A stretch of DNA of 64,000 bases from Phascolarctobacterium_A sp034086985. Lineage in GTDB: Bacteria; Bacillota; Negativicutes; Acidaminococcales; Acidaminococcaceae. The position numbers were made by a program, and so were the translations under genes. Where the stretch lies: NCBI GenBank assembly GCA_034086985.1, contig JAXDZG010000012.1, positions 248,001 to 312,000 of the forward strand. Direction: 5' to 3'. A model generated the notes under the pieces. That model was given only the letters and a program-made list of their open reading frames with translations. It ran no database searches and was not told the origin of the DNA. Shown here piece by piece: positions 1 to 8,194 of the stretch. Position 1 is the first letter of the stretch; every line of letters begins with the position of its first letter.

Positions 1-3000
1 GATGTAGCCGGAATGGCTGTAGTCGCTGCCGCCTTCGAAATTATTGATGCGGCTGCCGCTGTAGGTGCTATTACCTAAGGGCAGTTCGCCTACCAGCTCG
101 TTGGTCCAGACAGCGCCGTTGCTCAGGCTTAGGTTGATGGCGCCCACTGCGGGAGCGGCGGGCTCAGCAGCTGCTGCCACGGGCTCAGGCTCGCTGACAG
201 CACGCAGGGCGAATAGTGCCACAGGAGCAACAGGAGTATCCTCAGGCCCAACAGTAGGCTCGTCCTCGCTATTATCATTATTAGGCGCATCCTTTTCCTT
301 AAAGGCGTTGTAGGCCACGCCGGTCCAGCTGGAGCTGCTGTTATCCATCTTAATATTGATGACAGAGTCAGCGCCACTGCCATCGTCTGCCAAAGCCTTC
401 TTAGTAACCATCAGGTTGCCCTGCAGCTTCACAGTGTTAGTGGACGCAGCCGTCATATTTACGTTGACGGTGCCGCTAGCGGCTACGATAGCGGGCAAAT
501 CGGCGGAGCCGGTGGTGATTTGGGTTGCACCCTGCAGGTTGATGGTGGAGCCGCCGCCGATGGCTGCTACGCCGGTGCCATTGCCCTGTAAGGTGGTGGC
601 GCCAGTGATGTTGATAACGGAGCCTACGCTAGGAGCAGCGTCCTTGCTGCCGGCGTAGATGCCGATGGCCAAGGAGCCGGCGCCCTCGCCAGCGGAGGTG
701 CTGCTATTGTTGATGGACAGGTCGCCCTTGATGTTCAGCTCGCTGTTGCCGTTGACAGTGATGCCCTTGGAGCTGGCGGAGCCGGCCAGGTTGATTTCGG
801 TAGCAGCGTTAATATTGGTCACTGCCTTCTGTGCAGCCACATTGTCTAGGCGAATACCCTCGTTGCCGTTGCTGCCTGCGACATTGATAGCCAGCTTGTC
901 GGCCTCAAGGTTAATGGTGGTAGCCTTTTCTTGCTTGATGCCAAAGGCTCTATCCTCGCTGTCGGCAGGCTTAACAGTCAAGGTCAAGGTCTTATCCGTA
1001 GCGTTAATCTTGATATCATTGGTGCCTTCGATAGCAGTATTGCCATTTTCGATATTAATAGTAGTGTTTTCGGTGAATTTATAGCCGTTGTCAGCATGTA
1101 CGCCGCCATGGTGATATTCAAGGTTCAAGCCACCGTTCAGGGTGGAGTTAAAGGTAGTATTGGTGCCCTGCTCTTTAGGAGGCTCAGGAACAACGATGCT
1201 ATTTTCGGCAATAGTGCCCTTGCCATCCTCGCCAAAGACGATATCACTCAGTGCCCATACGACGCTGTCACTGGTGAGGCCAGCAGCCAGCTTCACAGTA
1301 CCGGTCAGGTTTTGCTCAGTTGCATGGTTTGCATAGGTCAGCTTGCCTGCCAGAGCGCTCAGGATCTTGCCCAGGCTTGCTTCCTCGGTTTGAGCAGTGC
1401 CGTTGGTAATCAGGTTCACCACGGAGCCTTCTTCAGCGTGCTTGATAATGGTATCGCCAGCAGTGTAATCGCCAGCCTCAGTGCCCTCGTTAGCATGAGC
1501 ATAGAAGATATTGGTCACGCCGCTGTAGTTATCGATGGTCAGAGGCTTGCCATCCTTTTGATAGATGTTGCCTGCGCTAGAGGCGGTGCCGCCGGTGAAT
1601 TTCGCTACCTTACTTCCTGTATACTCTCCATAAGAGCCCCATTTGTCAGTAGGTACTGTTGCAACCAATTCATTATTCCATACAGCACCATTGCTCAAAT
1701 AAATATTTGCTGTACCGGTAAAGCCAGCCTCCTTATTGGCATCCTTAAATGCATCAAAAATGACACCAGTTAGATAAGAGTCACTATTGTTTAAACCCAA
1801 ATTGATAATTGTATCCTTGCAAGACTCTTTTGGATTTACAGCACCATTAATTAAGCCAACATTACCTGTTAGTTTTACAGTATTATTACTAGCCCCATCT
1901 TTGGATTCATTCATATTGATGTTAACGGTACCAGATTGAGCTGCAACAGACAGCATTCCAGCCCTAGTTGCTTCGATAGAAACATCTCCATTCAAATCAG
2001 CTACAGAACCAACATAGCTAGCTAGAACACCATTACCATCGCTTTTTATGTCCACATTTCCATTAATAGTGATATGAGATCCTACATTTTGTTCGGGGTT
2101 TTTAGAGTTTAACGTACCACCAGCATAAATAGCAGAAGACTCATAGTAATTGGTTGCCTCGGTATTAATATTGACCTTTAAATCGCCATTTAAGGTAACA
2201 TCACTATTGCCTCTTGCATAAACGCCGATATTGTAGTTAGCACCATTACTTGTATTGACTTCTGTATTACCATTAATTGCAACTACTAGCTTATTTTCTT
2301 TATCAGCATTGTCGATATTAAAGCCATAAACATATCTTCTACCAACAGCTGTTGCTTTTACAGTAAGCTTATCTGCGTCAATCTGATAGCTTCCAGGGAC
2401 ACTCATTTTAACTGTCATTACCTTGCCAGTGCCACTTTCATCTTGCATAGCATTTACACTCAATGCTTTTGCTGCTATAGTTGTGGGCCCTTCAAGATTA
2501 ATAGCGCTTGCTCCATTGCCATTTACTTCAATCTTGCTATCTTCCGTAAATACAAATTTCCCTGTTCCCTTCATAACACCGCCAATGAGGTATTCCAAAT
2601 CCTTATCGGTGTTGCCGGTCATGGTTGTAAAGAAGGAGGAAGTAACTTGGTTCTCAGGAGTTGCAGCCAGATTTACACTATCAACGCCCGTGCCCTTGCC
2701 ATCAGCATCGCTAAAGACGATATTGCCATAAGCCAGCTCCACGCTGTCAGTGGTCAGGCCACCGGCAATTTTAGCTACACCTGTCAAATCTCTCTTTCCA
2801 TCAGTATAGTCGCTATATGTCAGCTTGCCAGCCAAGGCATTGAGTACACCATTAAGACTATCCACAGTGATGCTGCTAGGAGCGTTAGTGATCAAGTTAA
2901 CCTGAGAATTAGCAGCTGCATGGTTGATTATTGTGTCGCCATAAGCAGTATAGTCACTTGCTAAAGTACCATCATTAGCATGAGCATAAAAGATATTGGT

Positions 3001-5463
3001 CACGCCGCTATAGTTATCGATGGTTAGAGGATTGCTATCCTTTTGGAAGATGTTGCCTGCGTTTTCAACACTAGAACCACCTGATAACTTAGCTACCTTA
3101 CTTCCAGTGTAATCGCCATAGAAGCCAAAGCCCCAAGCATCCTTAGGTAATTCAGCAACTAATTCATTGTTCCAGACAGCTCCATTAGTCAAATAAATAT
3201 TTGCAGTTCCAGTAAAGCCATCTGCCTTGTTCTCAGCTTTAAAAGCATCATAAACAACACCAGTTAAGTAAGAATTGCTGTTGCTCAAACCTAAGTTAAC
3301 AGTCGTATCCTTGCACGGCTCAGCATCACTTACAGCGCCATTCATCAAGCCAATATTACCAAGTAATTTTACAGTATTATTACTTGCAGCATTTTTAGCT
3401 TCATTCATGTTGATATTAACAGTACCGGACTGAGCACCAACAGATAGCATCCCCGCTTTAGTTGCTTCAACAGTAACATTACCATTTAAATCAAGAACAG
3501 AGCCTACGTAGCTAGCTACAACGCCACAACCGTCACCTTTAACATCTACTGCACCATTTACGGTGACATGAGAACCACTGTTTTGAGAAGCATCTGAATA
3601 GTTCAGGAAACCACCAGCATAGATCCCTGATGACTCATAATAATTTTCTGCTTTAGTCGTTGTATTAACCTTTACGGAACCATTCATGGTAACATCACTA
3701 TTACCGGTAACGTAAACACCTAAATTATAATTTCTGCCATTGCTGGTTGTTATTTCTTGGTCGCCATTGATTACTGCTACAACCTTATTGTTTTTATCAG
3801 TATTATTAATGCTTAAGCCAGCTACATTACTGTTACCACTGGCAGTTGCGCTCATCACCAGCTTATCAGCGTCTATCTTATAAGTGCCAGGTGCAGATAT
3901 TTTAATTGTCGTGACAGGAGCAGTACCATCAGCTGCTTGCGTTGCATTCAAAGTCAGGGTTGTAGCCTCTACATTGGTGGGCTTGGTTAAACCAATTGCG
4001 CTAGCACCATTAGCAGTTACCTTAATGCTGCTATCATCCTCAAATTTATAAGTGCCGTCAGCTTTAACAATGCCAGAGTCAGCGTACTCTTTATCCACAG
4101 CCTTGTCACCTGTCAGAACTGTGGTGAAGCTGGTCTTGCGAGCCATATAAGTGCCCTTGCCACTGTCGTTAAAGACAATATTGCCCTCCTTGAGCACAGC
4201 AGCGTCACTGGTCAGTCCCCCGGCGATCTTCACCGTACCGGCCAGATTATCCGGCGCAGCGCTGTAACCAGTATAGGTCAGCTTGCCAGCCAGCACATTC
4301 AAAACCTTGTTCACTTGGTCAACATCGTTAGTGTTCACCCCATTGGAGGCGGTGACCAGCGCAATGCCGGAATTAGCAGCGGCGCTACCGATGATTACAT
4401 CACCAGCAGTATAGTCGGAGTTGGCCGTACCAGCGTTATTATGTGCATAATAAACAGTGGTATAGCCGCTGTAATTAGCAATATTGATGGGCGCGCTGCT
4501 AGATGTGCGGATATAACCAGTTTGCGCAGCATTAGCGCCGCCAGTCAAACGATTAAGATAAGTTACACCATCATAGGTGCCATAATTATCATTACTGGGG
4601 CTGGGCATGGTGGCCACATGCATACCATTGGTCATGGACAAGGAGCGATGCTCCCATTGAGCTCCATTGGCCAAGGTCAGATTAACCTGACCAGTCTGGG
4701 CCTTACCAGTATTATCAACCACGCCAGTCCAAGAGGAAGCAGCATTATTGAGGGTAATATTGGTAATACCACTTACAAAAAAGGGCGCTCTGCTACCGTC
4801 ATTTTGCATGGTCAGCACATTACCCAGCAGCACTACATTCTTGTTACCTGCGGCGTTCACATTAATAGTGCCTCCGTAGTTAGCAATGGCATAAAAGGCT
4901 TCATTGCTCAGCTCCGGAGTCACGATCTTCACATTGCCATTCACGTTAATGGTGGAGTTATCAACCTCAGGAGTGCCATCCTTTAAGGTGTAGTACGGGT
5001 CCGTAACTAAACCGGAGCCATACACAGCCATATCCAAATCGCCGTTCACAGTCACATCAGCGCACAGGCCTGCACGAATACCCGCCGGCTGCCAACGAGC
5101 ACCTCGATAAACGCTGTAGCCACCGTGGATATTATCCGCAGTAATGCCCCAACCACCGCTGTAGCCGGCGTCCTTCATGGTGATATTGCCATTGAAGACG
5201 GACACAAAGCGATTAGTACCCTTCTTACCTGCGCTGGGCGAGCCATAGCCCACATTAATACCCTGTGCGGAGTAGTCGCTGCTGTGTACAGCGATATTGA
5301 TATTCTGGTCGACCACCTTAGAATCGGGCTTAGTCCCCTGATTATCGTAGTCACCCGAATCCGCCCAAGCCCCCGGCGCATAGGCTGCGCTCAAAAGGCC
5401 CGCCGTGATAGCCACGGCTAGATGCTTTTTCCAACTGCGTTTTTTGCCAAAGCTCAATCTCAT
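1..5463 (-). CDS. Giant autotransporter-like surface protein, 5' part (C-terminus beyond window)
   Basis: One uninterrupted reading frame of 1821 codons runs from an ATG at 5463 off the left edge, so the product is longer than 1821 residues. A good RBS (GGAGG) precedes the ATG. The N-terminus is a long signal peptide: a basic stretch with KKRSWKK, a hydrophobic core, and a likely cleavage after AWA near residue 34. The rest is Gly/Asn/Thr/Ser-rich with repeated short beta-strand patterns (SxxNLNGN, SSINVNGN-like), as in beta-helix passengers of type V autotransporters. Three large tandem repeats of about 485-500 residues are marked by a recurring TGV-(x)3-AFK block followed by NGAVWNNELV. A Pro/Glu/Ala-rich linker lies in the last repeat near 150-290. 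The C-terminal beta-barrel or S-layer-type anchor that would prove the secretion route is outside the window. Adhesin is inferred, not shown. Confidence 0.85.
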   Translation of the reverse strand, partial: MRLSFGKKRSWKKHLAVAITAGLLSAAYAPGAWADSGDYDNQGTKPDSKVVDQNINIAVHSSDYSAQGINVGYGSPSAGKKGTNRFVSVFNGNITMKDAGYSGGWGITADNIHGGYSVYRGARWQPAGIRAGLCADVTVNGDLDMAVYGSGLVTDPYYTLKDGTPEVDNSTINVNGNVKIVTPELSNEAFYAIANYGGTINVNAAGNKNVVLLGNVLTMQNDGSRAPFFVSGITNITLNNAASSWTGVVDNTGKAQTGQVNLTLANGAQWEHRSLSMTNGMHVATMPSPSNDNYGTYDGVTYLNRLTGGANAAQTGYIRTSSSAPINIANYSGYTTVYYAHNNAGTANSDYTAGDVIIGSAAANSGIALVTASNGVNTNDVDQVNKVLNVLAGKLTYTGYSAAPDNLAGTVKIAGGLTSDAAVLKEGNIVFNDSGKGTYMARKTSFTTVLTGDKAVDKEYADSGIVKADGTYKFEDDSSIKVTANGASAIGLTKPTNVEATTLTLNATQAADGTAPVTTIKISAPGTYKIDADKLVMSATASGNSNVAGLSINNTDKNNKVVAVINGDQEITTSNGRNYNLGVYVTGNSDVTMNGSVKVNTTTKAENYYESSGIYAGGFLNYSDASQNSGSHVTVNGAVDVKGDGCGVVASYVGSVLDLNGNVTVEATKAGMLSVGAQSGTVNINMNEAKNAASNNTVKLLGNIGLMNGAVSDAEPCKDTTVNLGLSNSNSYLTGVVYDAFKAENKADGFTGTANIYLTNGAVWNNELVAELPKDAWGFGFYGDYTGSKVAKLSGGSSVENAGNIFQKDSNPLTIDNYSGVTNIFYAHANDGTLASDYTAYGDTIINHAAANSQVNLITNAPSSITVDSLNGVLNALAGKLTYSDYTDGKRDLTGVAKIAGGLTTDSVELAYGNIVFSDADGKGTGVDSVNLAATPENQVTSSFFTTMTGNTDKDLEYLIGGVMKGTGKFVFTEDSKIEVNGNGASAINLEGPTTIAAKALSVNAMQDESGTGKVMTVKMSVPGSYQIDADKLTVKATAVGRRYVYGFNIDNADKENKLVVAINGNTEVNTSNGANYNIGVYARGNSDVTLNGDLKVNINTEATNYYESSAIYAGGTLNSKNPEQNVGSHITINGNVDIKSDGNGVLASYVGSVADLNGDVSIEATRAGMLSVAAQSGTVNINMNESKDGASNNTVKLTGNVGLINGAVNPKESCKDTIINLGLNNSDSYLTGVIFDAFKDANKEAGFTGTANIYLSNGAVWNNELVATVPTDKWGSYGEYTGSKVAKFTGGTASSAGNIYQKDGKPLTIDNYSGVTNIFYAHANEGTEAGDYTAGDTIIKHAEEGSVVNLITNGTAQTEEASLGKILSALAGKLTYANHATEQNLTGTVKLAAGLTSDSVVWALSDIVFGEDGKGTIAENSIVVPEPPKEQGTNTTFNSTLNGGLNLEYHHGGVHADNGYKFTENTTINIENGNTAIEGTNDIKINATDKTLTLTVKPADSEDRAFGIKQEKATTINLEADKLAINVAGSNGNEGIRLDNVAAQKAVTNINAATEINLAGSASSKGITVNGNSELNIKGDLSINNSSTSAGEGAGSLAIGIYAGSKDAAPSVGSVINITGATTLQGNGTGVAAIGGGSTINLQGATQITTGSADLPAIVAASGTVNVNMTAASTNTVKLQGNLMVTKKALADDGSGADSVINIKMDNSSSSWTGVAYNAFKEKDAPNNDNSEDEPTVGPEDTPVAPVALFALRAVSEPEPVAAAAEPAAPAVGAINLSLSNGAVWTNELVGELPLGNSTYSGSRINNFEGGSDYSHSGYI
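320..4740 (-). repeat. Three tandem ~1.45-1.5 kb coding repeats in the surface protein
   Basis: The same order of elements recurs three times within the surface-protein frame: a TGV block, an NGAVW block, a block like IDNYSGVTNIFYAHAN, a LAGKLTY block, and then a long N-rich beta-strand section. Anchor blocks sit near 4725, 3265, 1767 and 322, giving spacings of about 1460, 1498 and 1445 bp. The two middle copies are the most alike. The first (N-terminal) block lacks the AFK part, and the last has lost identity and gained a Pro/Glu-rich linker. Boundaries are approximate. Confidence 0.75.
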
Positions 5464-5509
5464 TTTACATACCTCCATTGTAAACTTCTCTGCCTGAGCA
5501 AAACAAAAA

Positions 5510-5555
5510 GGCATAATCATATAGCAATGCCCATGCATCACTATATAATTATGCC
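5510..5555 (-). promoter_or_regulatory. Hairpin with T-rich tail in the leader of the surface-protein gene
   Basis: Arms 5510-5524 and 5541-5555 pair over 15 bp with one mismatch around a 16-nt loop. On the minus strand the hairpin is followed by TTTTTGTTTT, 46 nt before the surface-protein ATG. It could terminate transcription after the 57-residue gene, acting as an attenuator or partial terminator. A TATAAT at 5565-5570 (minus strand) has only a poor -35 region. If used, it would start a transcript right at this hairpin, making it a 5' stem-loop instead. The two readings cannot be separated from sequence. Confidence 0.45.
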
Positions 5556-5672
5556 GACAGAACGATTATACATATTTGCTCTAGTAAAACACCGACTTTA
5601 CGGTTTCCTGTCCAAGTAAGCTAAGCTATTTTATTTACTAAAGCCCCATTTATGAAATTTAAGCAGCTTTCC

Positions 5673-5846
5673 TTATTTGGATGTGCAAACCTTGCCACCT
5701 TGGCGGGACTTGGCCACTGTTTTGCGCCGGTTGCGCACAACCTCCTCCAACACGCTCAAAAAGAACAGCTTGTCAACTGTAATTTTAGCCTGCTGCTGTG
5801 CCTTGCACAAATCCATAGCATCCTTGATTTCCCTATATTTTAGCAT
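5673..5846 (-). CDS. Small hypothetical protein, 57 aa
   Basis: A complete short frame starts at ATG 5846 behind an RBS-like AAGGGAGC about 8 nt upstream and ends at TAA 5673. The product (MLKYREIKDAMD...) is charged and predicted mostly helical, with no signal peptide or membrane segment and a basic tail (NRRKTVAKSR). I do not recognise the family. It lies between the 36-residue membrane peptide and the surface-protein gene on the same strand, so all three may share the promoter at 6153-6182. A T-tailed hairpin follows the gene at 5510-5555. A regulatory or chaperone-like role for the surface protein would be guesswork. Confidence 0.55.
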   Translation of the reverse strand: MLKYREIKDAMDLCKAQQQAKITVDKLFFLSVLEEVVRNRRKTVAKSRQGGKVCTSK

Positions 5847-5899
5847 TTTCTAAGCTCCCTTTTCTGATATCCCATTTGTGTACTCAAGCTCTAGTCAAG

Positions 5900-6010
5900 C
5901 TAAAGCTTCAAAGTAAGAAAAATGCCAATCCCCAGGCTAAAGCCCAAAACATAGGGTAAAATTTGGTAAAACCTACCATGATGCTGTTTTCTTTTTTTCA
6001 GAACCCACAT
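5900..6010 (-). CDS. Small single-pass membrane peptide, 36 aa
   Basis: ATG at 6010 is preceded by GAGGTG with 5-6 nt spacing, and the frame closes at TAG 5900. The peptide has a basic N-terminus (LKKRKQHHGR) followed by one hydrophobic segment of about 20 residues (ILPYVLGFSLGIGIFLTLKL), so an inner-membrane peptide with the N-terminus inside is likely. It is the first gene after the G7-containing promoter at 6153-6182 and precedes the 57-residue gene. Length, RBS and composition support a real gene. No family is recognised. Confidence 0.5.
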   Translation of the reverse strand: MWVLKKRKQHHGRFYQILPYVLGFSLGIGIFLTLKL

Positions 6011-6152
6011 AGCTACACCTCATCAAAACCATAAAACTAATTTACCTTATTCCCTTTTACCATAAAATGCAGCATGTGAGAGACTACCGCAATTTAAGTC
6101 TAATATTATTCTAGGAATAGACTTAAATAGTATATATTTTCAATTCTGCTAC

Positions 6153-6182
6153 ATTCTAACATACCCCCCCGATTTTTGTCAA
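6153..6182 (-). promoter_or_regulatory. Promoter with G7 run in an 18-bp spacer, upstream of the surface-protein cluster
   Basis: On the minus strand there is a consensus -35 TTGACA (6182-6177) and a -10 TAGAAT (6158-6153) separated by 18 bp. Seven of the spacer bases form an uninterrupted G run (C run at 6164-6170 on the plus strand). The element lies just downstream of the tsf terminator, so it is the natural start of the small-gene/surface-protein transcript, with a start near 6146. AT-rich sequence at 6183-6230 could act as an UP element. Slippage in the G run would change the spacer between 17, 18 and 19 bp, the classic design of phase-variable promoters. That use is inferred. Confidence 0.65.
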
Positions 6183-6228
6183 GTAGTATTTTTATATTAA
6201 TAGTAAAAATTACTAATATATTATGCGC

Positions 6229-6262
6229 AATAAAAAAGACCCGCACCTTGCGGTGCAGGTCC
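6229..6262 (-). terminator. Intrinsic terminator after tsf
   Basis: A 10-bp GC-rich stem (6238-6247 with 6252-6261, loop of 4 nt, one mismatch) is followed on the minus strand by six T. It lies 22 nt past the tsf stop codon. Confidence 0.9.
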
Positions 6263-6283
6263 ATTTTGTGAGGTTTGTAGCTA

Positions 6284-7165
6284 TTAGCCTTTAATTTGGG
6301 ACATAACTTCAGCAGCGAAGTCCTCTTGCTTCTTCTCGATGCCTTCGCCCAATTGGAAGCGAGCAAATGCCAGTACTTCAGCGTTGTTAGCCTTCAGCAG
6401 CTTAGCAATGGTTTGATCCGGGTCCTTAACGAACTCTTGGTCAACCAGGCATACTTCCTTGTAGTACTTGTTGATGCGGCCCAGAACCATCTTCTCGATG
6501 ATCTTTTCGGGTTTGCCCTCGTTGCGAGCTTGCTCGGAGAGAACCTCCTTCTCATGCTCCAGCTCAGCAGCAGGAACTTGAGAACGCTCCAGGTAAGAGG
6601 GGTTAGCAGCAGCAACTTGCATAGCAATATCCTTGCCCAGTTCAGCATTGCCGCCCTTCATTTCTACCAGAACGCCAATCTTGCCGCCGCCATGGATGTA
6701 AGCAGCAACCAAGCCTTCAGGAGCTTCGTACAGAGCAAAACGACGTACGGAAATCTTTTCGCCGATCTTAGCAACGCTAGCGGTTACCAGAGCCTCTACG
6801 GTTTGGCCTTCCAGCTCGCTAGCCAGCAGAGCTTCTACGTCAGCGGGTTTAGTAGCAACGATGTGGTTAGCAACCTTAGCAACCAATTCTTTGAAGCCGT
6901 CGGTCTTAGCAACGAAGTCGGTTTCGCAGTTGATTTCTACGATGCAGCCTACCTTGCCGTCTTCGCTCAGAGCGTAGCCAACAACGCCTTCAGCAGCAAT
7001 GCGGCCAGCCTTCTTAGCAGCAGCAGCCAGGCCTTTTTCACGCAGGAAGTCAATAGCCTTGTCCATATCGCCTTCAACAGCGGTCAAAGCTTTTTTGCAG
7101 TCCATCATGCCGGCGCCAGTGCGCTCGCGCAGTTCTTTAACTAATGCAGCAGTAATTTGAGCCAT
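6284..7165 (-). CDS. tsf: Translation elongation factor Ts
   Basis: EF-Ts is the guanine-nucleotide exchange factor for EF-Tu in the cytoplasm. The 293-residue product begins with the family N-terminal UBA-like domain. It carries the diagnostic RTGAGMMDCKKAL signature near residues 15-27, which contacts EF-Tu, and the INCETDFVA block near residue 78. Length matches bacterial EF-Ts with the full dimerisation region. The start has a strong RBS (GAGGAGG). The gene follows rpsB by 29 bp, the usual rpsB-tsf operon, and ends in an intrinsic terminator. Nothing is unusual. Confidence 0.98.
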   Translation of the reverse strand: MAQITAALVKELRERTGAGMMDCKKALTAVEGDMDKAIDFLREKGLAAAAKKAGRIAAEGVVGYALSEDGKVGCIVEINCETDFVAKTDGFKELVAKVANHIVATKPADVEALLASELEGQTVEALVTASVAKIGEKISVRRFALYEAPEGLVAAYIHGGGKIGVLVEMKGGNAELGKDIAMQVAAANPSYLERSQVPAAELEHEKEVLSEQARNEGKPEKIIEKMVLGRINKYYKEVCLVDQEFVKDPDQTIAKLLKANNAEVLAFARFQLGEGIEKKQEDFAAEVMSQIKG

Positions 7166-7194
7166 GAGTAATTCCTCCTCAAATAAAGTATTAA

Positions 7195-7932
7195 TTATTC
7201 AGCGTCTTCAGCAGCAGCTTCTTCGGTAGCAGGAGCTTCTTCAGTTTGCATGCCTTGGCGGCCTTCCAGAACTGCGTCAGCCATTTTGCCGGTCAGCAGT
7301 TTTACGGCGCGGATAGCGTCGTCGTTAGCGGGGATTACATGGTCGATTTCGTCGGGATCGCAGTTGGTGTCAACGGTTGCAACGATGGGAATGTTCAGCT
7401 TGTGAGCTTCCAGAACAGCGATGTGCTCCTTGCGGGGGTCAACGATGAACATAGCGCCCGGCAGTTTTTTCATATCTTTAATGCCGCCCAGATATTTGGT
7501 CAGCTTTTCCATCTCGTGCTTCAGGCCGATAACTTCCTTCTTGGGCAGAACGTCGAAGGTACCGTCAGCTTCCATAGCTTCCAGCTTGCGCAGACGAGCA
7601 ATACGGGTTTGGATGGTCTTGAAGTTGGTCAACATGCCGCCCAGCCAACGCTCGTTAACATAGAACATGTTGCAGCGAGTAGCTTCTTCCTTCATAGCTT
7701 CTTGAGCTTGCTTTTTGGTACCAACGAACAGAATGCTTTCGCCAGCAGCAGCAACCTCACGGATGAAGTTGTAAGCTTCGTCAACCTTCTTCACGGTCTT
7801 TTGCAGGTCAATGATGTAAATACCATTGCGCTCGGTGAAGATGTAGGGAGCCATCTTGGGGTTCCAACGACGGGTTTGGTGACCAAAGTGTACACCAGCT
7901 TCGAGTAATTGTTTCATAGAGATAATAGCCAT
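7195..7932 (-). CDS. rpsB: 30S ribosomal protein S2
   Basis: S2 is a structural protein of the small ribosomal subunit that joins late in assembly. The 245-residue product has the family N-terminus (MKQLLEAGVHFGHQTRRWNPKM) and the two S2 signatures, including the block PGAMFIVDPRKEHIAVLEA near residues 150-170. It ends in an Ala/Glu-rich acidic tail, common in Firmicutes. The RBS is GGAGG 7 nt before the ATG. It is the first gene of the rpsB-tsf operon, with its own promoter in the spacer after the antiporter gene. Confidence 0.98.
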   Translation of the reverse strand: MAIISMKQLLEAGVHFGHQTRRWNPKMAPYIFTERNGIYIIDLQKTVKKVDEAYNFIREVAAAGESILFVGTKKQAQEAMKEEATRCNMFYVNERWLGGMLTNFKTIQTRIARLRKLEAMEADGTFDVLPKKEVIGLKHEMEKLTKYLGGIKDMKKLPGAMFIVDPRKEHIAVLEAHKLNIPIVATVDTNCDPDEIDHVIPANDDAIRAVKLLTGKMADAVLEGRQGMQTEEAPATEEAAAEDAE

Positions 7933-8043
7933 TTTTGTTTCCTCCTGTTTTTTCCTCCGCAGGGATGCATTTTCATCAATAACTGCGCGGCTGACGCAGA
8001 CAGAAGATGAATTATCCTGCGTGTGTATTTTTACACTCGTAGT

Positions 8044-8072
8044 ATTTTATCATAAAAACTCCCACAACACAA
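8044..8072 (-). promoter_or_regulatory. Probable rpsB promoter
   Basis: Minus-strand -35 TTGTGT (8072-8067) and -10 TAAAAT (8049-8044) are separated by 17 bp. The -35 overlaps the loop of the preceding terminator, giving a leader of about 105 nt before rpsB. The leader contains two short GC-rich inverted repeats that could serve autoregulation by S2; this is inference. Confidence 0.5.
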
Positions 8073-8092
8073 GGGGCTGTGGGAGGTTTTTT
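8053..8092. terminator. Intrinsic terminator after the antiporter gene, T-tails on both strands
   Basis: A perfect 8-bp stem (8059-8066 with 8078-8085) has a T run on the plus side and five T on the minus side. In use it ends the minus-strand antiporter transcript before rpsB begins. Confidence 0.8.
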
Positions 8093-8194
8093 CGGTAAAC
8101 TGTATATTTTTTTACATGTTTATCATCACTGAAGACAACGATACTTAAGCGCCCGCGCCAAGCAACAGCAAGCTTTCACTAGGTAAGCTAAGGC

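Noticed and set aside
931..1773. Long plus-strand frame (280 codons) opposite the surface-protein gene
   Set aside because: It is antisense to the continuous repeat-protein frame and has no RBS. The minus frame has a signal peptide and repeats, so this is a shadow. The same holds for plus frames at 2443-2964 and 4315-4986.
6296..7144. Plus-strand frame of 282 codons opposite tsf
   Set aside because: Exact antisense of a clear EF-Ts gene; Leu/Ala/Ser/Asn-rich shadow without RBS. The plus frame at 7246-7908 opposite rpsB is the same case.
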